Below are positions 6,397-15,433 of a DNA stretch of 64,000 bases, in pieces (within the stretch, counting starts at the first letter, position 1; every line of letters starts with the position of its first letter). A program made the translations under genes and the position numbers. Under the pieces are notes generated by a model, which worked only from the letters and a program-made list of their open reading frames with translations, was not told the DNA's origin and did not search any database. Origin of the DNA: DATKUC01 sp964553615 (GTDB lineage Bacteria; Spirochaetota; Spirochaetia; DSM-27196; DATKUC01). The DNA lies in NCBI GenBank assembly GCA_964553615.1, contig CAZKMA010000003.1:1-64000 (forward strand). Direction: 5' to 3'.

Positions 6397-8078
6397 TGAA
6401 AGCGCCGACGGTTCTGCTGTTCATCACCCTCATCCTCGGTGTGGTGTCCCTCTTTGTAGGGGAAGCTCACCTGGTCGGGGCCTGGGTGCCGCTGGCAGTT
6501 GCCCTGGTCGATTACGCCATCCTCGGACTGATCGTTGCCGAAAATATACTGGACTACGTCCGGGAGCCGCTGAAGCGCGGCTATGTTCGCCGGAATGCCG
6601 GTGGGCTCTCCTTTGCGTTCGCGTTTGTCGCCCTCTTTTCAGCTGCGCAGCTCGCGTCCAGTTTCGGTGGCTACGGACTCGCGGTGCTCATATTGCGAAA
6701 CCTGTTTCTCCTTCTGAAGATCTTTACGAGAATTCGCAGGCTCTCTTCCTTCCTGGTCAGTCTGACCGTTCATCCGGCACAGACCATCCTCCTGAGCTTC
6801 CTTGTTGTTATTCTCGTTGGCTGCCTGGTCCTCATGATGCCCTTCTGTACCGTGGACGGAAATGGTCTGCCGTTCCTGAGTGCTCTTTTCACATCAACGT
6901 CCGCCGTCTGTGTTACCGGTCTCGTGGTCGTCGATACAGCGACTGCCCTTACGGTTGTGGGCCAGATCGTGGTTCTGCTGCTCATTCAGATTGGTGGACT
7001 CGGCATAATGCTGCTATCGTTTTTTACCCTCTTCGCGCTTCGACAGCGGCTCTCTCTGGAAAACAAGTTGCTGATCTCCTACATGTTGAGCGAGGATGAT
7101 ATGAGCACACTCGTTCGATCGGTGAAGTCGATAGTGAAGATTACCGCGTTGGTGGAGGGGGCGGGGGCCGTCCTGCTCTTTGCCGCATTCCTGCCGAAGT
7201 TCGGATTCACCACGCGCACACTGTTCTATGCAGTGTTCCACAGTGTATCCGCATTCTGCAACGCCGGCTTCGCACTGTTCAGCAACAGCCTGGAATCCTT
7301 CCGCTCAAACGTGGCGATCAATCTCATCGTCGCCGTACTCATAATCATCGGCGGCATCAGCTTCGGCGTCGTGCTGAACCTGACCGACCGGGTGCGGGGG
7401 AGAGTACAGCATCTTTCGCTGAATACCCGTATCGTACTGAGCGTAACTGCCGTGCTTCTGGTAGCGGGAACGTTTCTCGTCTATGGCGCGGAGCATAATC
7501 AGGTCATGAAAGGCTATTCTCTGGGGGATCAGTATCTTGCCGCATTCTTCCAGTCGGTGAGTCTGCGAACTGCAGGATTCAATACCATACCGTTCGGCTC
7601 GTTCCGGACGTTCACCTATCTGGTTATGATGGTATTCATGTTTGTGGGGGCCGCATCCGGCAGCACCGCCGGAGGTATCAAGGTAAACACACTCGCGGTC
7701 CTCGTGGCGTATGTTGTCTCCGCTCTCCGAAACCGGAGGAAGGTGACGATAATGCGTCATTCCATAGGGAACGATCAGGTGCTTCGTGCATTCCTGATTC
7801 TTACCTTTGGTATTGTTGTCGTACTGATTGCCTTCATCGTTCTTTCGCTTACCGAGCGTCTTCCGTTCCGTTTTGTTGCGTTCGAGGCGGTTTCCGCCTT
7901 CGGTACCGTGGGGCTGAGCGCGGGCATTACTGCGCAACTGTCTGCCGCGGGTCGAGTGGTCATCATCGTTCTGATGTTTCTCGGGCGGCTCGGTTCTCTG
8001 ACCGTGCTCACGGCCGCCAGCCAGCGTGAGTCGCCGATTCGCGTGGAGTACCCTCAGGGTACAATCTCGATGGGATAG
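6396..8078 (+). CDS. ktrB: KtrB/TrkH-type potassium channel subunit with N-terminal extension
   Basis: 560 aa. Membrane subunit of a K+ (K+/Na+) uptake system. The four pore-loop repeats of the family are visible as SAVCVTGL, SAFCNAGF, SLRTAGFN and SAFGTVGLS, each with the selectivity glycine. KtrB proteins are usually about 450 residues; here roughly 120 extra N-terminal residues form about four hydrophobic segments ending in a basic stretch (LKIFTRIRRL). It is followed 8 nt later by its cytoplasmic gating subunit gene ktrA. The start has no ribosome-binding site but coincides with a predicted transcription start. Confidence 0.93.
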   Translation: MKAPTVLLFITLILGVVSLFVGEAHLVGAWVPLAVALVDYAILGLIVAENILDYVREPLKRGYVRRNAGGLSFAFAFVALFSAAQLASSFGGYGLAVLILRNLFLLLKIFTRIRRLSSFLVSLTVHPAQTILLSFLVVILVGCLVLMMPFCTVDGNGLPFLSALFTSTSAVCVTGLVVVDTATALTVVGQIVVLLLIQIGGLGIMLLSFFTLFALRQRLSLENKLLISYMLSEDDMSTLVRSVKSIVKITALVEGAGAVLLFAAFLPKFGFTTRTLFYAVFHSVSAFCNAGFALFSNSLESFRSNVAINLIVAVLIIIGGISFGVVLNLTDRVRGRVQHLSLNTRIVLSVTAVLLVAGTFLVYGAEHNQVMKGYSLGDQYLAAFFQSVSLRTAGFNTIPFGSFRTFTYLVMMVFMFVGAASGSTAGGIKVNTLAVLVAYVVSALRNRRKVTIMRHSIGNDQVLRAFLILTFGIVVVLIAFIVLSLTERLPFRFVAFEAVSAFGTVGLSAGITAQLSAAGRVVIIVLMFLGRLGSLTVLTAASQRESPIRVEYPQGTISMG

Positions 8079-8086
8079 GAGGGTTC

Positions 8087-8779
8087 ATGGCTCGAGAGAG
8101 AGTTTTTGCGGTAGTCGGCCTCGGGACTTTCGGGCGAGAGGTATGTAATACGTTCATGGAGAAGGGCGGGAGGGTCATTGCTATTGACAACAATCCCGGC
8201 CTGATAGACCGGATAAAGGATTCAGTTACTCAGGCCATTCTCATCGATACCACGGACGAGGAAACGATTTCCAAGGCACCGCTGGAGGATGTGGATGTTG
8301 CCGTGGTAGCGATTGGAGACAACGTGGAAGCGAGCATCCTGACCACCGCATTACTGAAACGGATCGGCGTACCGCGCATAGTCGCCCGGGCGGTGAGTGA
8401 CATTCACCAGCAGGTTCTGCTTCAGGTGGGTGCTGACGAAATTGTGAACATAGAAATAGACGAGGGGCGTCGAGTCGCGCAGCGGCTGATCAGTCCCGAG
8501 GTTCTCGACAACGTTCCCATTTCCGGAGAAATCAGCATATCCGAGCTCTATGTTCCGAAGACCATGCTCGGGATGAAGCTCGCCGAGGTCGACCTAAGAA
8601 AGCGTTTTCGGGTGAACATCGTGAGCATCAAACGAGATGTGGTCACGATTGACGAGCAGGGGAATCCGAGCCGAAGTGAACGGCTCGTCTTTCCGGGAGC
8701 GGATGATGTTCTGGAAGAGGGGGATGTCCTCGTGGTGGTCGGTACCAATGACGATATCGAAAAGGTGAAGGAGTATTGA
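8087..8779 (+). CDS. ktrA: KtrA/TrkA-type potassium-uptake gating subunit
   Basis: 230 aa. Cytoplasmic RCK protein whose ring assembly opens or closes KtrB in response to bound nucleotide. The N-terminal Rossmann domain has VVGLGTFGREV and the acidic strand end VIAIDNNP. A C-terminal TrkA_C domain follows from about residue 140. GGAGG lies about 5 nt before the ATG. It is the second gene of the ktrB-ktrA-PAS protein group. Confidence 0.93.
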   Translation: MARERVFAVVGLGTFGREVCNTFMEKGGRVIAIDNNPGLIDRIKDSVTQAILIDTTDEETISKAPLEDVDVAVVAIGDNVEASILTTALLKRIGVPRIVARAVSDIHQQVLLQVGADEIVNIEIDEGRRVAQRLISPEVLDNVPISGEISISELYVPKTMLGMKLAEVDLRKRFRVNIVSIKRDVVTIDEQGNPSRSERLVFPGADDVLEEGDVLVVVGTNDDIEKVKEY

Positions 8780-8789
8780 GGAGGATGAT

Positions 8790-9605
8790 ATGGTCCTGGT
8801 TCGCAGACTCACCCTGATTCTGTTTGGCCTTCTCGTTGCTGCCGGCGCTGTGTTTGTTGGTGCGTACGGCTACGGGCTCATTCGTGCGATGCCGAGCCAG
8901 GATGTTGTGGTGGCAAAGGGTGCGGCGGAGAGTATCCTCTTTGCATCTATCGTCGTAGCGAGTCTGTTCCTGCTTCTCGTTGGCATCATGATTGGGCGAA
9001 GCATTCATGTCTCCCGTGAGCTGGAAAAACTGGTGGAGATGAGCCGCTACAGCGGATTCTCTCCCGAGACGTCTCTCCGACGACTGGGTACTCTGGGGGA
9101 GAGGCTGAACGCGGTATACCGCAACGCGAATACGGTCAGTGAACACAAGAGCGTAAAGATCAGCGCACTTTCGGCGCTGAGCGATTTTCTTGTATCCAAT
9201 CTTCCGGGACCGGTCATGATAACAGACATTACCGGTACGATAGTTGAGACGAGCAGGGTGCTTCAGGAGCGCCTCGAACTGAACAGGAATGAACTCATCG
9301 GCACTTCGTTTCACGCTGCGGTTGCCGAGCCGCCATGGGCCGATGTGGAGGCAGAACTTGTCCGAATGCACGGGCCCGTCTCACGAAAGACTCCGGCCGG
9401 CGAGATGACTTTCTACCCGATCGAAAACCGGGTCGATGAGATCGCGTATGTCGTCTGTTCACTGGACAAGCCCGACCGCTTTCGCATGCTGAAACGCACA
9501 GATCGCGGTGCCGGCGCGGCTGCCGGGCCAGGCAACGCCGGTCGGACCGGTTTTCGTCGTCTCATTTCTACCCTTCGCGGCCAGGTCGGGCGCCAGTCAC
9601 ATTGA
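8790..9605 (+). CDS. Membrane-anchored PAS-domain protein next to ktrBA
   Basis: 271 aa. Two N-terminal membrane helices (about residues 8-30 and 48-70) enclose a short extracytoplasmic loop. A helical linker follows, then a single PAS-like domain (about 128-232; LPGPVMITDITGTIVETS and NRNELIGTSFHAA). The C-terminus is Gly/Ala-rich and basic. There is no kinase, cyclase or methyl-accepting region, so it is a sensor with no visible output domain. It begins 10 nt after ktrA with GAGGA upstream, so it is probably cotranscribed and may sense membrane or ion state for the transporter; that role is inferred from position only. Confidence 0.75.
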   Translation: MVLVRRLTLILFGLLVAAGAVFVGAYGYGLIRAMPSQDVVVAKGAAESILFASIVVASLFLLLVGIMIGRSIHVSRELEKLVEMSRYSGFSPETSLRRLGTLGERLNAVYRNANTVSEHKSVKISALSALSDFLVSNLPGPVMITDITGTIVETSRVLQERLELNRNELIGTSFHAAVAEPPWADVEAELVRMHGPVSRKTPAGEMTFYPIENRVDEIAYVVCSLDKPDRFRMLKRTDRGAGAAAGPGNAGRTGFRRLISTLRGQVGRQSH

Positions 9606-9640
9606 CAAGTCTCCGCCTTGTCATAAATAATGCCGTTACA
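9602..9640 (+). promoter_or_regulatory. Candidate promoter and dyad before pyrG
   Basis: TTGACA (9602-9607), an 18-nt spacer and AATAAT (9626-9631) predict a start near 9638, two nucleotides before the pyrG ATG. A perfect 7-bp inverted repeat, TGACAAG (9603-9609) and CTTGTCA (9617-9623), covers the -35 and spacer and could be an operator. Confidence 0.5.
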
Positions 9641-11379
9641 TGAAGAAGTATATCATCGTCACGGGCGGCGTTTGTTCGAGCCTGGGGAAGGGCATTGCCG
9701 CTGCTTCTCTCGGCAGCCTTCTTGAGAGCAGAGGGCTCAGGGTGCGGCTGGCAAAAATCGATCCGTACATCAATGTTGACGCCGGGACGATGAGCCCGTA
9801 CCAGCATGGAGAGGTGTACGTTACCGACGACGGGGCGGAGACAGATCTGGATCTGGGTAACTATGCGCGTTTCACACACTCCCCGCTGTCAAGGGCGAAT
9901 TCCATTACAACGGGTCAGATCTATCAGGAAGTCATTCAGCGGGAACGGGAAGGGCGTTATCTTGGACGGACCGTGCAGGTTATTCCCCATATCACCGACC
10001 GAATCAAGCAACGCATCTACGCGGTTGGCGAGCACGATGACGTCGATGTAACCATTGTCGAAGTTGGCGGTACGGTTGGCGACATAGAATCGGTGCCGTT
10101 TCTCGAGGCGGTCCGGCAGATGGTTCACGAACAGGGACGGGAGAATGTCATCTCGGTTCACCTGACCCTCGTTCCGGAGGTAACCAGCGGTGAGCTGAAG
10201 ACCAAACCGACGCAACATTCAGTGAAAGAACTCCGGGAAATCGGCATACAGCCGGATGTTCTCCTCTGTCGCGCGCCGTGGCAGCTGGAAGACGACATGA
10301 GGCGGAAGATTGCGTTGTTTACGAATGTCGATTTCGAGGCCGTCATTTCCGCCTACGATGTGTTATCAACAATCTACGAGATACCACTCATGTACGCGAG
10401 CCAGGGGCTCGATGAAATTGTCCTGCGGAAACTGAAGGCCGAATCTCCGCCTTCCAATCTGTCTGCCTGGCAGGAAGTGGTCGATGTATACAAGAACTGT
10501 AAACAGACCGTCCGCATAGCCGTCGTCGGCAAGTACATCGACCTGGAGGACTCGTACAAGTCCGTAGACGAAGCGCTCTTCCACGGTGGAATCGCGAATC
10601 TGTCGCATGTAGAGCTTGTCAAAATAGATTCGGAAAAGCTGGAGAAGCTCGAATCGCTTGATGAGACATTCGCCGATGTAGACGGCATACTGGTTCCGGG
10701 TGGATTTGGCAGTCGGGGAATCGAAGGTATGATCCGGACGGCGGGCTACGCCCGGAAGAAAAAGATCCCGTATTTCGGCATCTGCCTTGGGATGCAGGTC
10801 ATGGTCATAGAGTACGCCCGGTCCGTTCTGGGACTCGAAGAAGCCGACAGCACGGAGTTTCATCCGGAATGCGAGCATCCGGTCATTACGCTGCTCGAAG
10901 AGCAGATAGACGTCAAGAACTATGGTGGGACGATGCGCCTCGGCCGCAGCCAATCGAAGTTGCTGCCGGATACAATGATTCGGAAGATCTATGGAAACGA
11001 TCTCGTGTGGGAACGACATCGCCACCGTTACGAGGTGTCCAATCGATACCGCAATCAACTCAACGAAGGCGGGCTTCTCATTACCGGCGTAACTGCGGAT
11101 GACGCTCTGGTGGAGTCCGTGGGCTGGGCGGACAATCCGTGGGGAATCGGCGTGCAGTTTCATCCCGAATTTCAATCCCGTCCGACCAAGGCCCACCCGC
11201 TTTTTCGAAGCTTCATCGAAGCGAGCGTCGAGATGCTTCGTCGCAGCGGCCGGGATACGGGTCCGGACGGATGTGCGGATGATGTCCGACCGGGTGCACG
11301 TCGGCCTCCACGTACGGTAACACAGGACGCACGAGCTGAAAATGATGAGCACATTTCCAGAGCGACCGGGGTTCAGTAG
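9640..11379 (+). CDS. pyrG: CTP synthase
   Basis: 579 aa. Makes CTP from UTP, ATP and glutamine. The N-terminal amidoligase domain (about 1-270) begins with VTGGVCSSLGKGIAAASL. The C-terminal glutaminase domain (about 290-535) has the nucleophile in FGICLGMQ and the His-Glu pair in VQFHPEF. It is about 35 residues longer than usual; the extra tail is basic and proline-containing (for example ARRPPRTV) and is encoded where lptC begins, so the two genes overlap by 38 nt. The start lacks a ribosome-binding site but sits next to a predicted transcription start. Confidence 0.97.
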   Translation: MKKYIIVTGGVCSSLGKGIAAASLGSLLESRGLRVRLAKIDPYINVDAGTMSPYQHGEVYVTDDGAETDLDLGNYARFTHSPLSRANSITTGQIYQEVIQREREGRYLGRTVQVIPHITDRIKQRIYAVGEHDDVDVTIVEVGGTVGDIESVPFLEAVRQMVHEQGRENVISVHLTLVPEVTSGELKTKPTQHSVKELREIGIQPDVLLCRAPWQLEDDMRRKIALFTNVDFEAVISAYDVLSTIYEIPLMYASQGLDEIVLRKLKAESPPSNLSAWQEVVDVYKNCKQTVRIAVVGKYIDLEDSYKSVDEALFHGGIANLSHVELVKIDSEKLEKLESLDETFADVDGILVPGGFGSRGIEGMIRTAGYARKKKIPYFGICLGMQVMVIEYARSVLGLEEADSTEFHPECEHPVITLLEEQIDVKNYGGTMRLGRSQSKLLPDTMIRKIYGNDLVWERHRHRYEVSNRYRNQLNEGGLLITGVTADDALVESVGWADNPWGIGVQFHPEFQSRPTKAHPLFRSFIEASVEMLRRSGRDTGPDGCADDVRPGARRPPRTVTQDARAENDEHISRATGVQ

Positions 11380-11989
11380 TCAGAGAGCGGCCCCCCGAAG
11401 AATCATCAGTTTCCATATTCTGAACGGCATTCGAATTGCCCTGCTTGTGGTGAGCGCCGCGGGTGTGCTCGCCGCATGCAGCCTCGACTATGGTGCCTCC
11501 CAGATCGCTGACAAGCTCAATGCAGACGTGCCGGATCTCGTCCTCTATAATTTCGAGCACACGAGCGTTCGCCATGATCGGAAGTCATTCGAGATATCCG
11601 CAGACGTTTCCCGTTCGTATAATCAGAAGAAGGAACAGGTTCTGGACGGTGTCGGTTTCCGTGAATTCAATGAAAAGGGGGAGGTCATTACCCGCGGCAG
11701 CGCAGACCACGCCCTCCTCCACACGGACACAGACAACGTTGAACTGACCGGGAATATCCATTTCTACTCGAAACAGGAAGGGGCTACGGTCACCTGCAAC
11801 AGCCTGTTCTGGAACGACAAGGAGCGTACCCTGAAATCGCTGCCCGAAGACGTTGTGAGCATCCACAAGGACTCTGGAACCCAACTCTCAGGCACGGGCT
11901 TTTCGGCGGATGTGGGCCGGAACGAGGTCCGGTTCACGGGCCCGGTGTCCGGCACGGTGGTCGCGCAGGACGAAGCGAGGCCGCAATGA
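11342..11989 (+). CDS. lptC: LPS export protein LptC-like, predicted lipoprotein
   Basis: 215 aa. LptC links the inner-membrane LPS extractor to the periplasmic LptA bridge. A basic N-terminal region is followed by a hydrophobic stretch ending VLAACS, a good lipobox, so this protein may be lipid-anchored rather than held by an uncleaved helix. The beta-jellyroll part (about residues 60-205) contains the typical FNEKGEVITRGSADHALL segment. It starts inside the 3' end of pyrG and its TGA overlaps the lptA start as ATGA. Assignment relies on the fold-like repeats plus the lptA and lptB neighbours. Confidence 0.85.
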   Translation: MMSTFPERPGFSSQRAAPRRIISFHILNGIRIALLVVSAAGVLAACSLDYGASQIADKLNADVPDLVLYNFEHTSVRHDRKSFEISADVSRSYNQKKEQVLDGVGFREFNEKGEVITRGSADHALLHTDTDNVELTGNIHFYSKQEGATVTCNSLFWNDKERTLKSLPEDVVSIHKDSGTQLSGTGFSADVGRNEVRFTGPVSGTVVAQDEARPQ

Positions 11990-12774
11990 AGAGAAGGCTC
12001 CTGTCATTTTGCGCCGCACTGACAATCTCTGCCGTTTCACTGCTCTTGACTCCGGCCCCGTCCTGGGCTGCCACCGACATTCGGTTCTCCGCCGACCAGC
12101 TTTCGAGCACGCTTGCGAAGGGCCAGGAACACACAATCCTTTCGGGAAACGCCAATGTGCATACGAAGAACACGGAAATTCATGCCGAGCGGATCGAACT
12201 CTACGGCCAGAACTTCCGCTATGCAATCTGCAGCGGCGATGTGAAGGTTTACGACAGTGAACGAAAGCTCCACCTGATGGGCGACCGCTTTTTCTATGAC
12301 CGGCAGACCGAGATAGCCCGCATGGAGGGCAATGCGGTCATGGAGGACATGAAGAATCAGGTGGTAGTCAAGGCGGGTTTCATCGAAAGCCGCGGACAGC
12401 AGAACGTAGTCATGGTGCAGATCGGCGTAAGAATCTTCAAGAAGGATATCGTGACCCGGTCGGAGTTCGCACTCTATCACCGGGATACGAACACCCTCGA
12501 TTTGTCGGGGATGCCCGTTGCCTACTACAAGGGCGATGAGTACCGGGCCGGCCGCATTACCATTGACCTGGACACCGACAACATCCGTCTCGAAGGACAG
12601 GTCAGCGGTCAGGTCGCAACAAAGCAGAACGACACGGCCGCGAGCACGAAGTCCGGGAGCAGCAGCCAGACGGCGGACGGAACTGTGCCGCCAACCTCGT
12701 TGAAGCCCCCCGAGCCGGCACCCGCGCCCCCGAATTCTCCTGACGCATCGCCTTCCGCAGGGGCGTCCCAGTGA
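11986..12774 (+). CDS. lptA: LPS export periplasmic bridge protein LptA/OstA-like
   Basis: 262 aa. Periplasmic beta-taco protein that shuttles lipopolysaccharide or an equivalent glycolipid. A cleavable signal peptide ends near PAPSWA (about residue 28). OstA-type repeats follow (TILSGNANVHTKNTEIHAERIELY and similar). The C-terminal 50 residues are Ser/Pro/Ala-rich and probably disordered (PPEPAPAPPN), an addition not seen in short LptA proteins. ATGA overlap with lptC upstream and a 4-nt overlap with lptB downstream mark one coupled lptCAB unit. Confidence 0.88.
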   Translation: MKRRLLSFCAALTISAVSLLLTPAPSWAATDIRFSADQLSSTLAKGQEHTILSGNANVHTKNTEIHAERIELYGQNFRYAICSGDVKVYDSERKLHLMGDRFFYDRQTEIARMEGNAVMEDMKNQVVVKAGFIESRGQQNVVMVQIGVRIFKKDIVTRSEFALYHRDTNTLDLSGMPVAYYKGDEYRAGRITIDLDTDNIRLEGQVSGQVATKQNDTAASTKSGSSSQTADGTVPPTSLKPPEPAPAPPNSPDASPSAGASQ

Positions 12775-13505
12775 GCAAGACCGCAATTCTTCAGGTGGAC
12801 GGCCTGGTGAAGCGTTTTGGAAAGAAGGAAGTTGTGCGTGGGGTGAGTTTTTCCATGCATCAGGGTGAGGTGGTCGGATTTCTGGGGCCGAACGGCGCGG
12901 GGAAGACCACCGTTTTCTACATGATTGTAGGATTCATTACGCCCACCCACGGCGACATAGTCCTCGACGGGCGGGACATGACCCACGAACCGATGTTTCG
13001 CCGCGCTCGCGCCGGCATCTCCTACCTCCCGCAGGAACCATCTGTCTTCCGGAAGATGACTGTTGAACAGAATATCATGGCTATTCTGGAATCGCGGCAG
13101 GATCTGGACAAAACCGGCCGGCAGGAGCGGCTCGAGACACTGCTTGTTGAGCTCGGAATTGCGGAAATACGCAAACAGAAGGCGTACACGCTTTCCGGAG
13201 GTGAGCGACGCCGGACCGAAATAGCACGCAGCCTCGCAATTGAACCGAAATTCCTGTTGCTCGATGAACCGTTTGCCGGAATCGACCCCATTGCGGTGTA
13301 CGAGATCAAATCGATAGTGCACAACCTTGCTTCGCGCGGGATCGGTGTGCTGATTACCGACCACAATGTCCGGGATACGCTCGAGATTACCCATCGCTCC
13401 TACATCATTAAGGATGGCGAAATTGTGGTTGCCGGGACACGAGAAGAGGTAATGGGCAATCCGCTGGCCCGCAAGGTCTATCTTGGAGAGGGCTTCCAGA
13501 TGTAG
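12771..13505 (+). CDS. lptB: LPS export ABC transporter ATPase LptB
   Basis: 244 aa, usual family length. ATPase powering LPS extraction from the inner membrane with LptF/LptG, which are not in the window. Walker A is GPNGAGKTT, the signature reads LSGGERRR, Walker B is LLLDEPFAGID and the switch histidine lies in ITDHNVRD. The start is a GTG overlapping the lptA TGA. rpoN follows 27 nt later, the same lptB-rpoN-hpf order seen in many proteobacteria. Confidence 0.95.
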   Translation: MSKTAILQVDGLVKRFGKKEVVRGVSFSMHQGEVVGFLGPNGAGKTTVFYMIVGFITPTHGDIVLDGRDMTHEPMFRRARAGISYLPQEPSVFRKMTVEQNIMAILESRQDLDKTGRQERLETLLVELGIAEIRKQKAYTLSGGERRRTEIARSLAIEPKFLLLDEPFAGIDPIAVYEIKSIVHNLASRGIGVLITDHNVRDTLEITHRSYIIKDGEIVVAGTREEVMGNPLARKVYLGEGFQM

Positions 13506-13532
13506 TACACCCCGGATCAAGTTGACAAACCG

Positions 13533-14954
13533 ATGGGGCTGCTTCAATATAGTATTGAGGGGGCCACCTTGCAGATCCAGAAACCTGTTCTTATCCAAGA
13601 GCAGAAACTTAAGATGAATCCACAGCTGTTTCAGAGCATTCAGCTGATGGCCCTCCCTCTGCAGGAACTCAAATTTCGTATTCAGGAAGAGCTCGACGCG
13701 AACCCGGCGCTTGAAGTGATGGAGGATCTGACTACGGTCTCCATTGAGCAGGAACCGCCCACCCGTAACGAGAGAAACGAAGAGTACGACTATTTCGAAG
13801 ATTCCTCCGACCCCGGATATACCAAGAGTGGATATGATGATGAGGCGGGAGATGCGAAACGGAAATTCATGGAAGGCGCGCTGTCGCGTCCTGAATCGCT
13901 CCGGGAGCACCTGCTGTGGCAGTTGCGGCTCCAGCCGATATCCGAAGAAGAGTTCGAGCTCGGTGAGTTCCTGATCCGCAATCTGGACGACAACGGATTC
14001 TATCTCGAGCCGGTGGAATTGCTGGTGCCCGAAGAGAAGCTGGCGGATGCCGAGCGCATCATGGCGGTAATCCGGACATTCGAGCCGGTGGGCTCATGCG
14101 TGAAAGACTATCGTGAGTCTCTGATTGTCCAGGCGTCCCTGAGTCCGAGTATTCCGGAAGGCACCATAGCCATTCTCAGCAACTATCTGGATCTGCTCGA
14201 GCGGGGGAAATACGCTGAAATATCCCGGAAGCTCAAGACAACTGAGCAATCCGTTCTCGAATGCCTGGAGTTCATCAAAAGGCTCGAGCCGTTTCCCGGC
14301 AGGCAGTATTCGAACGACAAGTCAACGTACGTCATTCCGGATCTGATGGTTGAGATGCGGGAAGGACAATTCGTCATTATCATGAATGACGAGGAGATTC
14401 CCGTTCTCGGCATAGATCCATTCTTCCGGAAGATGCAGCTCAAGAATCCCCAGGGGCCGCAGAAAGAGGTGCGACAGTTCGTTCGCAGCAGCCTGAAAGA
14501 CGCCCGATGGTTCATTCACAGCATTCATCAGCGAAATCAGACGCTGCTGAAGGTCTCGCGCGCCATTGTCGAGTTTCAGCGCGAGTTCTTTGTGCGGGGA
14601 CCGAAGTATCTGAAACCGCTCACGTTGAAGGACATTGCAGGTGAGGTAGGGGTACATGAGGCGACAGTTTCCCGGATTACAACCGGCAAGTACGTTCAGA
14701 CCGAATGGGGCATATTCGAGCTCAAATATTTCTTTTCGAACTCCATATCGGGATCAGGATCGACGGGCTCCCGCTTCTCCAAGGAAGGCGTCAAGCAGAC
14801 GATCAAGGAGATCCTGGGATCTGAAAAACTCGAAAAACATCTCTCAGATCAGCGAATTGCCGAGCTGCTTGCGAAACGAGGCATCAACATTGCCCGACGC
14901 ACCGTGGCGAAATATCGCAAGGAGCTCGATATCTCTTCTTCCTACGATCGCTAA
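13533..14954 (+). CDS. rpoN: RNA polymerase sigma-54 factor
   Basis: 473 aa. Directs RNA polymerase to -24/-12 promoters and needs AAA+ activators. The N-terminal glutamine-rich activator region (LKMNPQLFQSIQLMALPLQEL) is followed by an acidic linker (about 70-110), the core-binding region and a DNA-binding region with the HTH. The RpoN box is present as ARRTVAKYRKEL near the C-terminus. Downstream genes include the sigma-54 activator ntrX, so factor and activator are encoded in one gene run. Confidence 0.96.
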   Translation: MGLLQYSIEGATLQIQKPVLIQEQKLKMNPQLFQSIQLMALPLQELKFRIQEELDANPALEVMEDLTTVSIEQEPPTRNERNEEYDYFEDSSDPGYTKSGYDDEAGDAKRKFMEGALSRPESLREHLLWQLRLQPISEEEFELGEFLIRNLDDNGFYLEPVELLVPEEKLADAERIMAVIRTFEPVGSCVKDYRESLIVQASLSPSIPEGTIAILSNYLDLLERGKYAEISRKLKTTEQSVLECLEFIKRLEPFPGRQYSNDKSTYVIPDLMVEMREGQFVIIMNDEEIPVLGIDPFFRKMQLKNPQGPQKEVRQFVRSSLKDARWFIHSIHQRNQTLLKVSRAIVEFQREFFVRGPKYLKPLTLKDIAGEVGVHEATVSRITTGKYVQTEWGIFELKYFFSNSISGSGSTGSRFSKEGVKQTIKEILGSEKLEKHLSDQRIAELLAKRGINIARRTVAKYRKELDISSSYDR

Positions 14955-15037
14955 ATCGCAATCTCACTTCAGGGGACGCATCCGTTGGACCGCCGTTTCC
15001 CTGAAACGATATAAATCCCATCAAACAGAGGTGGCAT

Positions 15038-15361
15038 ATGAACTTCGAGCTCAAGGGTGTTCATTTCGAAGTAAAGGACGAAACGAGAGAGTTCGTCGAC
15101 AAAAAGATCGAACGCATCGATTACGCCCGTGACACAATAGTGGACCTCCTTTTCACGCTCACCAAGGAGCGGAGAGACTTCAAATGCGAGGTCAATATCA
15201 ATTTCCGATGGGGAGTTGCAAGTCATATCAAAGTTCGCAGTTTCGAATTGCATGAGGGTTTGGATAAGCTCATCGATAAGATCGATCAGAAGGTGAAAAA
15301 AGAGAAATCCAAGGTACAGGAACACAAGGGGGCAGCTCCGACCTCCGAAGTGGCGACCTGA
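15038..15361 (+). CDS. hpf: Ribosome hibernation promoting factor, short HPF/RaiA family
   Basis: 107 aa. Binds the 30S decoding channel to idle ribosomes in slow growth. The beta-alpha-beta fold is recognisable (MNFELKGVHFEVKDETREFV through DKLIDKIDQKVKKEKSK). It lacks the C-terminal dimerisation domain of long HPF. An AGAGGTGG ribosome-binding site precedes the ATG. The rpoN-hpf order is conserved in many Gram-negative bacteria. Confidence 0.9.
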   Translation: MNFELKGVHFEVKDETREFVDKKIERIDYARDTIVDLLFTLTKERRDFKCEVNINFRWGVASHIKVRSFELHEGLDKLIDKIDQKVKKEKSKVQEHKGAAPTSEVAT

Positions 15362-15372
15362 GTTTTCAATAC

Positions 15373-15394
15373 GGGCGGGGCAGGTGTCCCGCCC
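15373..15394 (+). promoter_or_regulatory. Strong hairpin between hpf and hprK
   Basis: GGGCGGG (15373-15379) pairs perfectly with CCCGCCC (15388-15394) across an 8-nt loop, 12 nt after the hpf stop. There is no T-tract, so it is more likely an RNA-processing or stabilising hairpin than a terminator. Confidence 0.4.
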
Positions 15395-15433
15395 AATCTC
15401 ATTCGGCGCACGCCGCCAGTCAGGACACTCACA

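Noticed and set aside
10366..11352. 328-codon minus-strand frame inside pyrG
   Set aside because: Opposite a conserved glutaminase domain with all catalytic residues; no family match.
12609..13910. 433-codon minus-strand frame opposite lptB/rpoN
   Set aside because: Antisense to well-supported genes; the long open frame reflects GC-rich codon structure.
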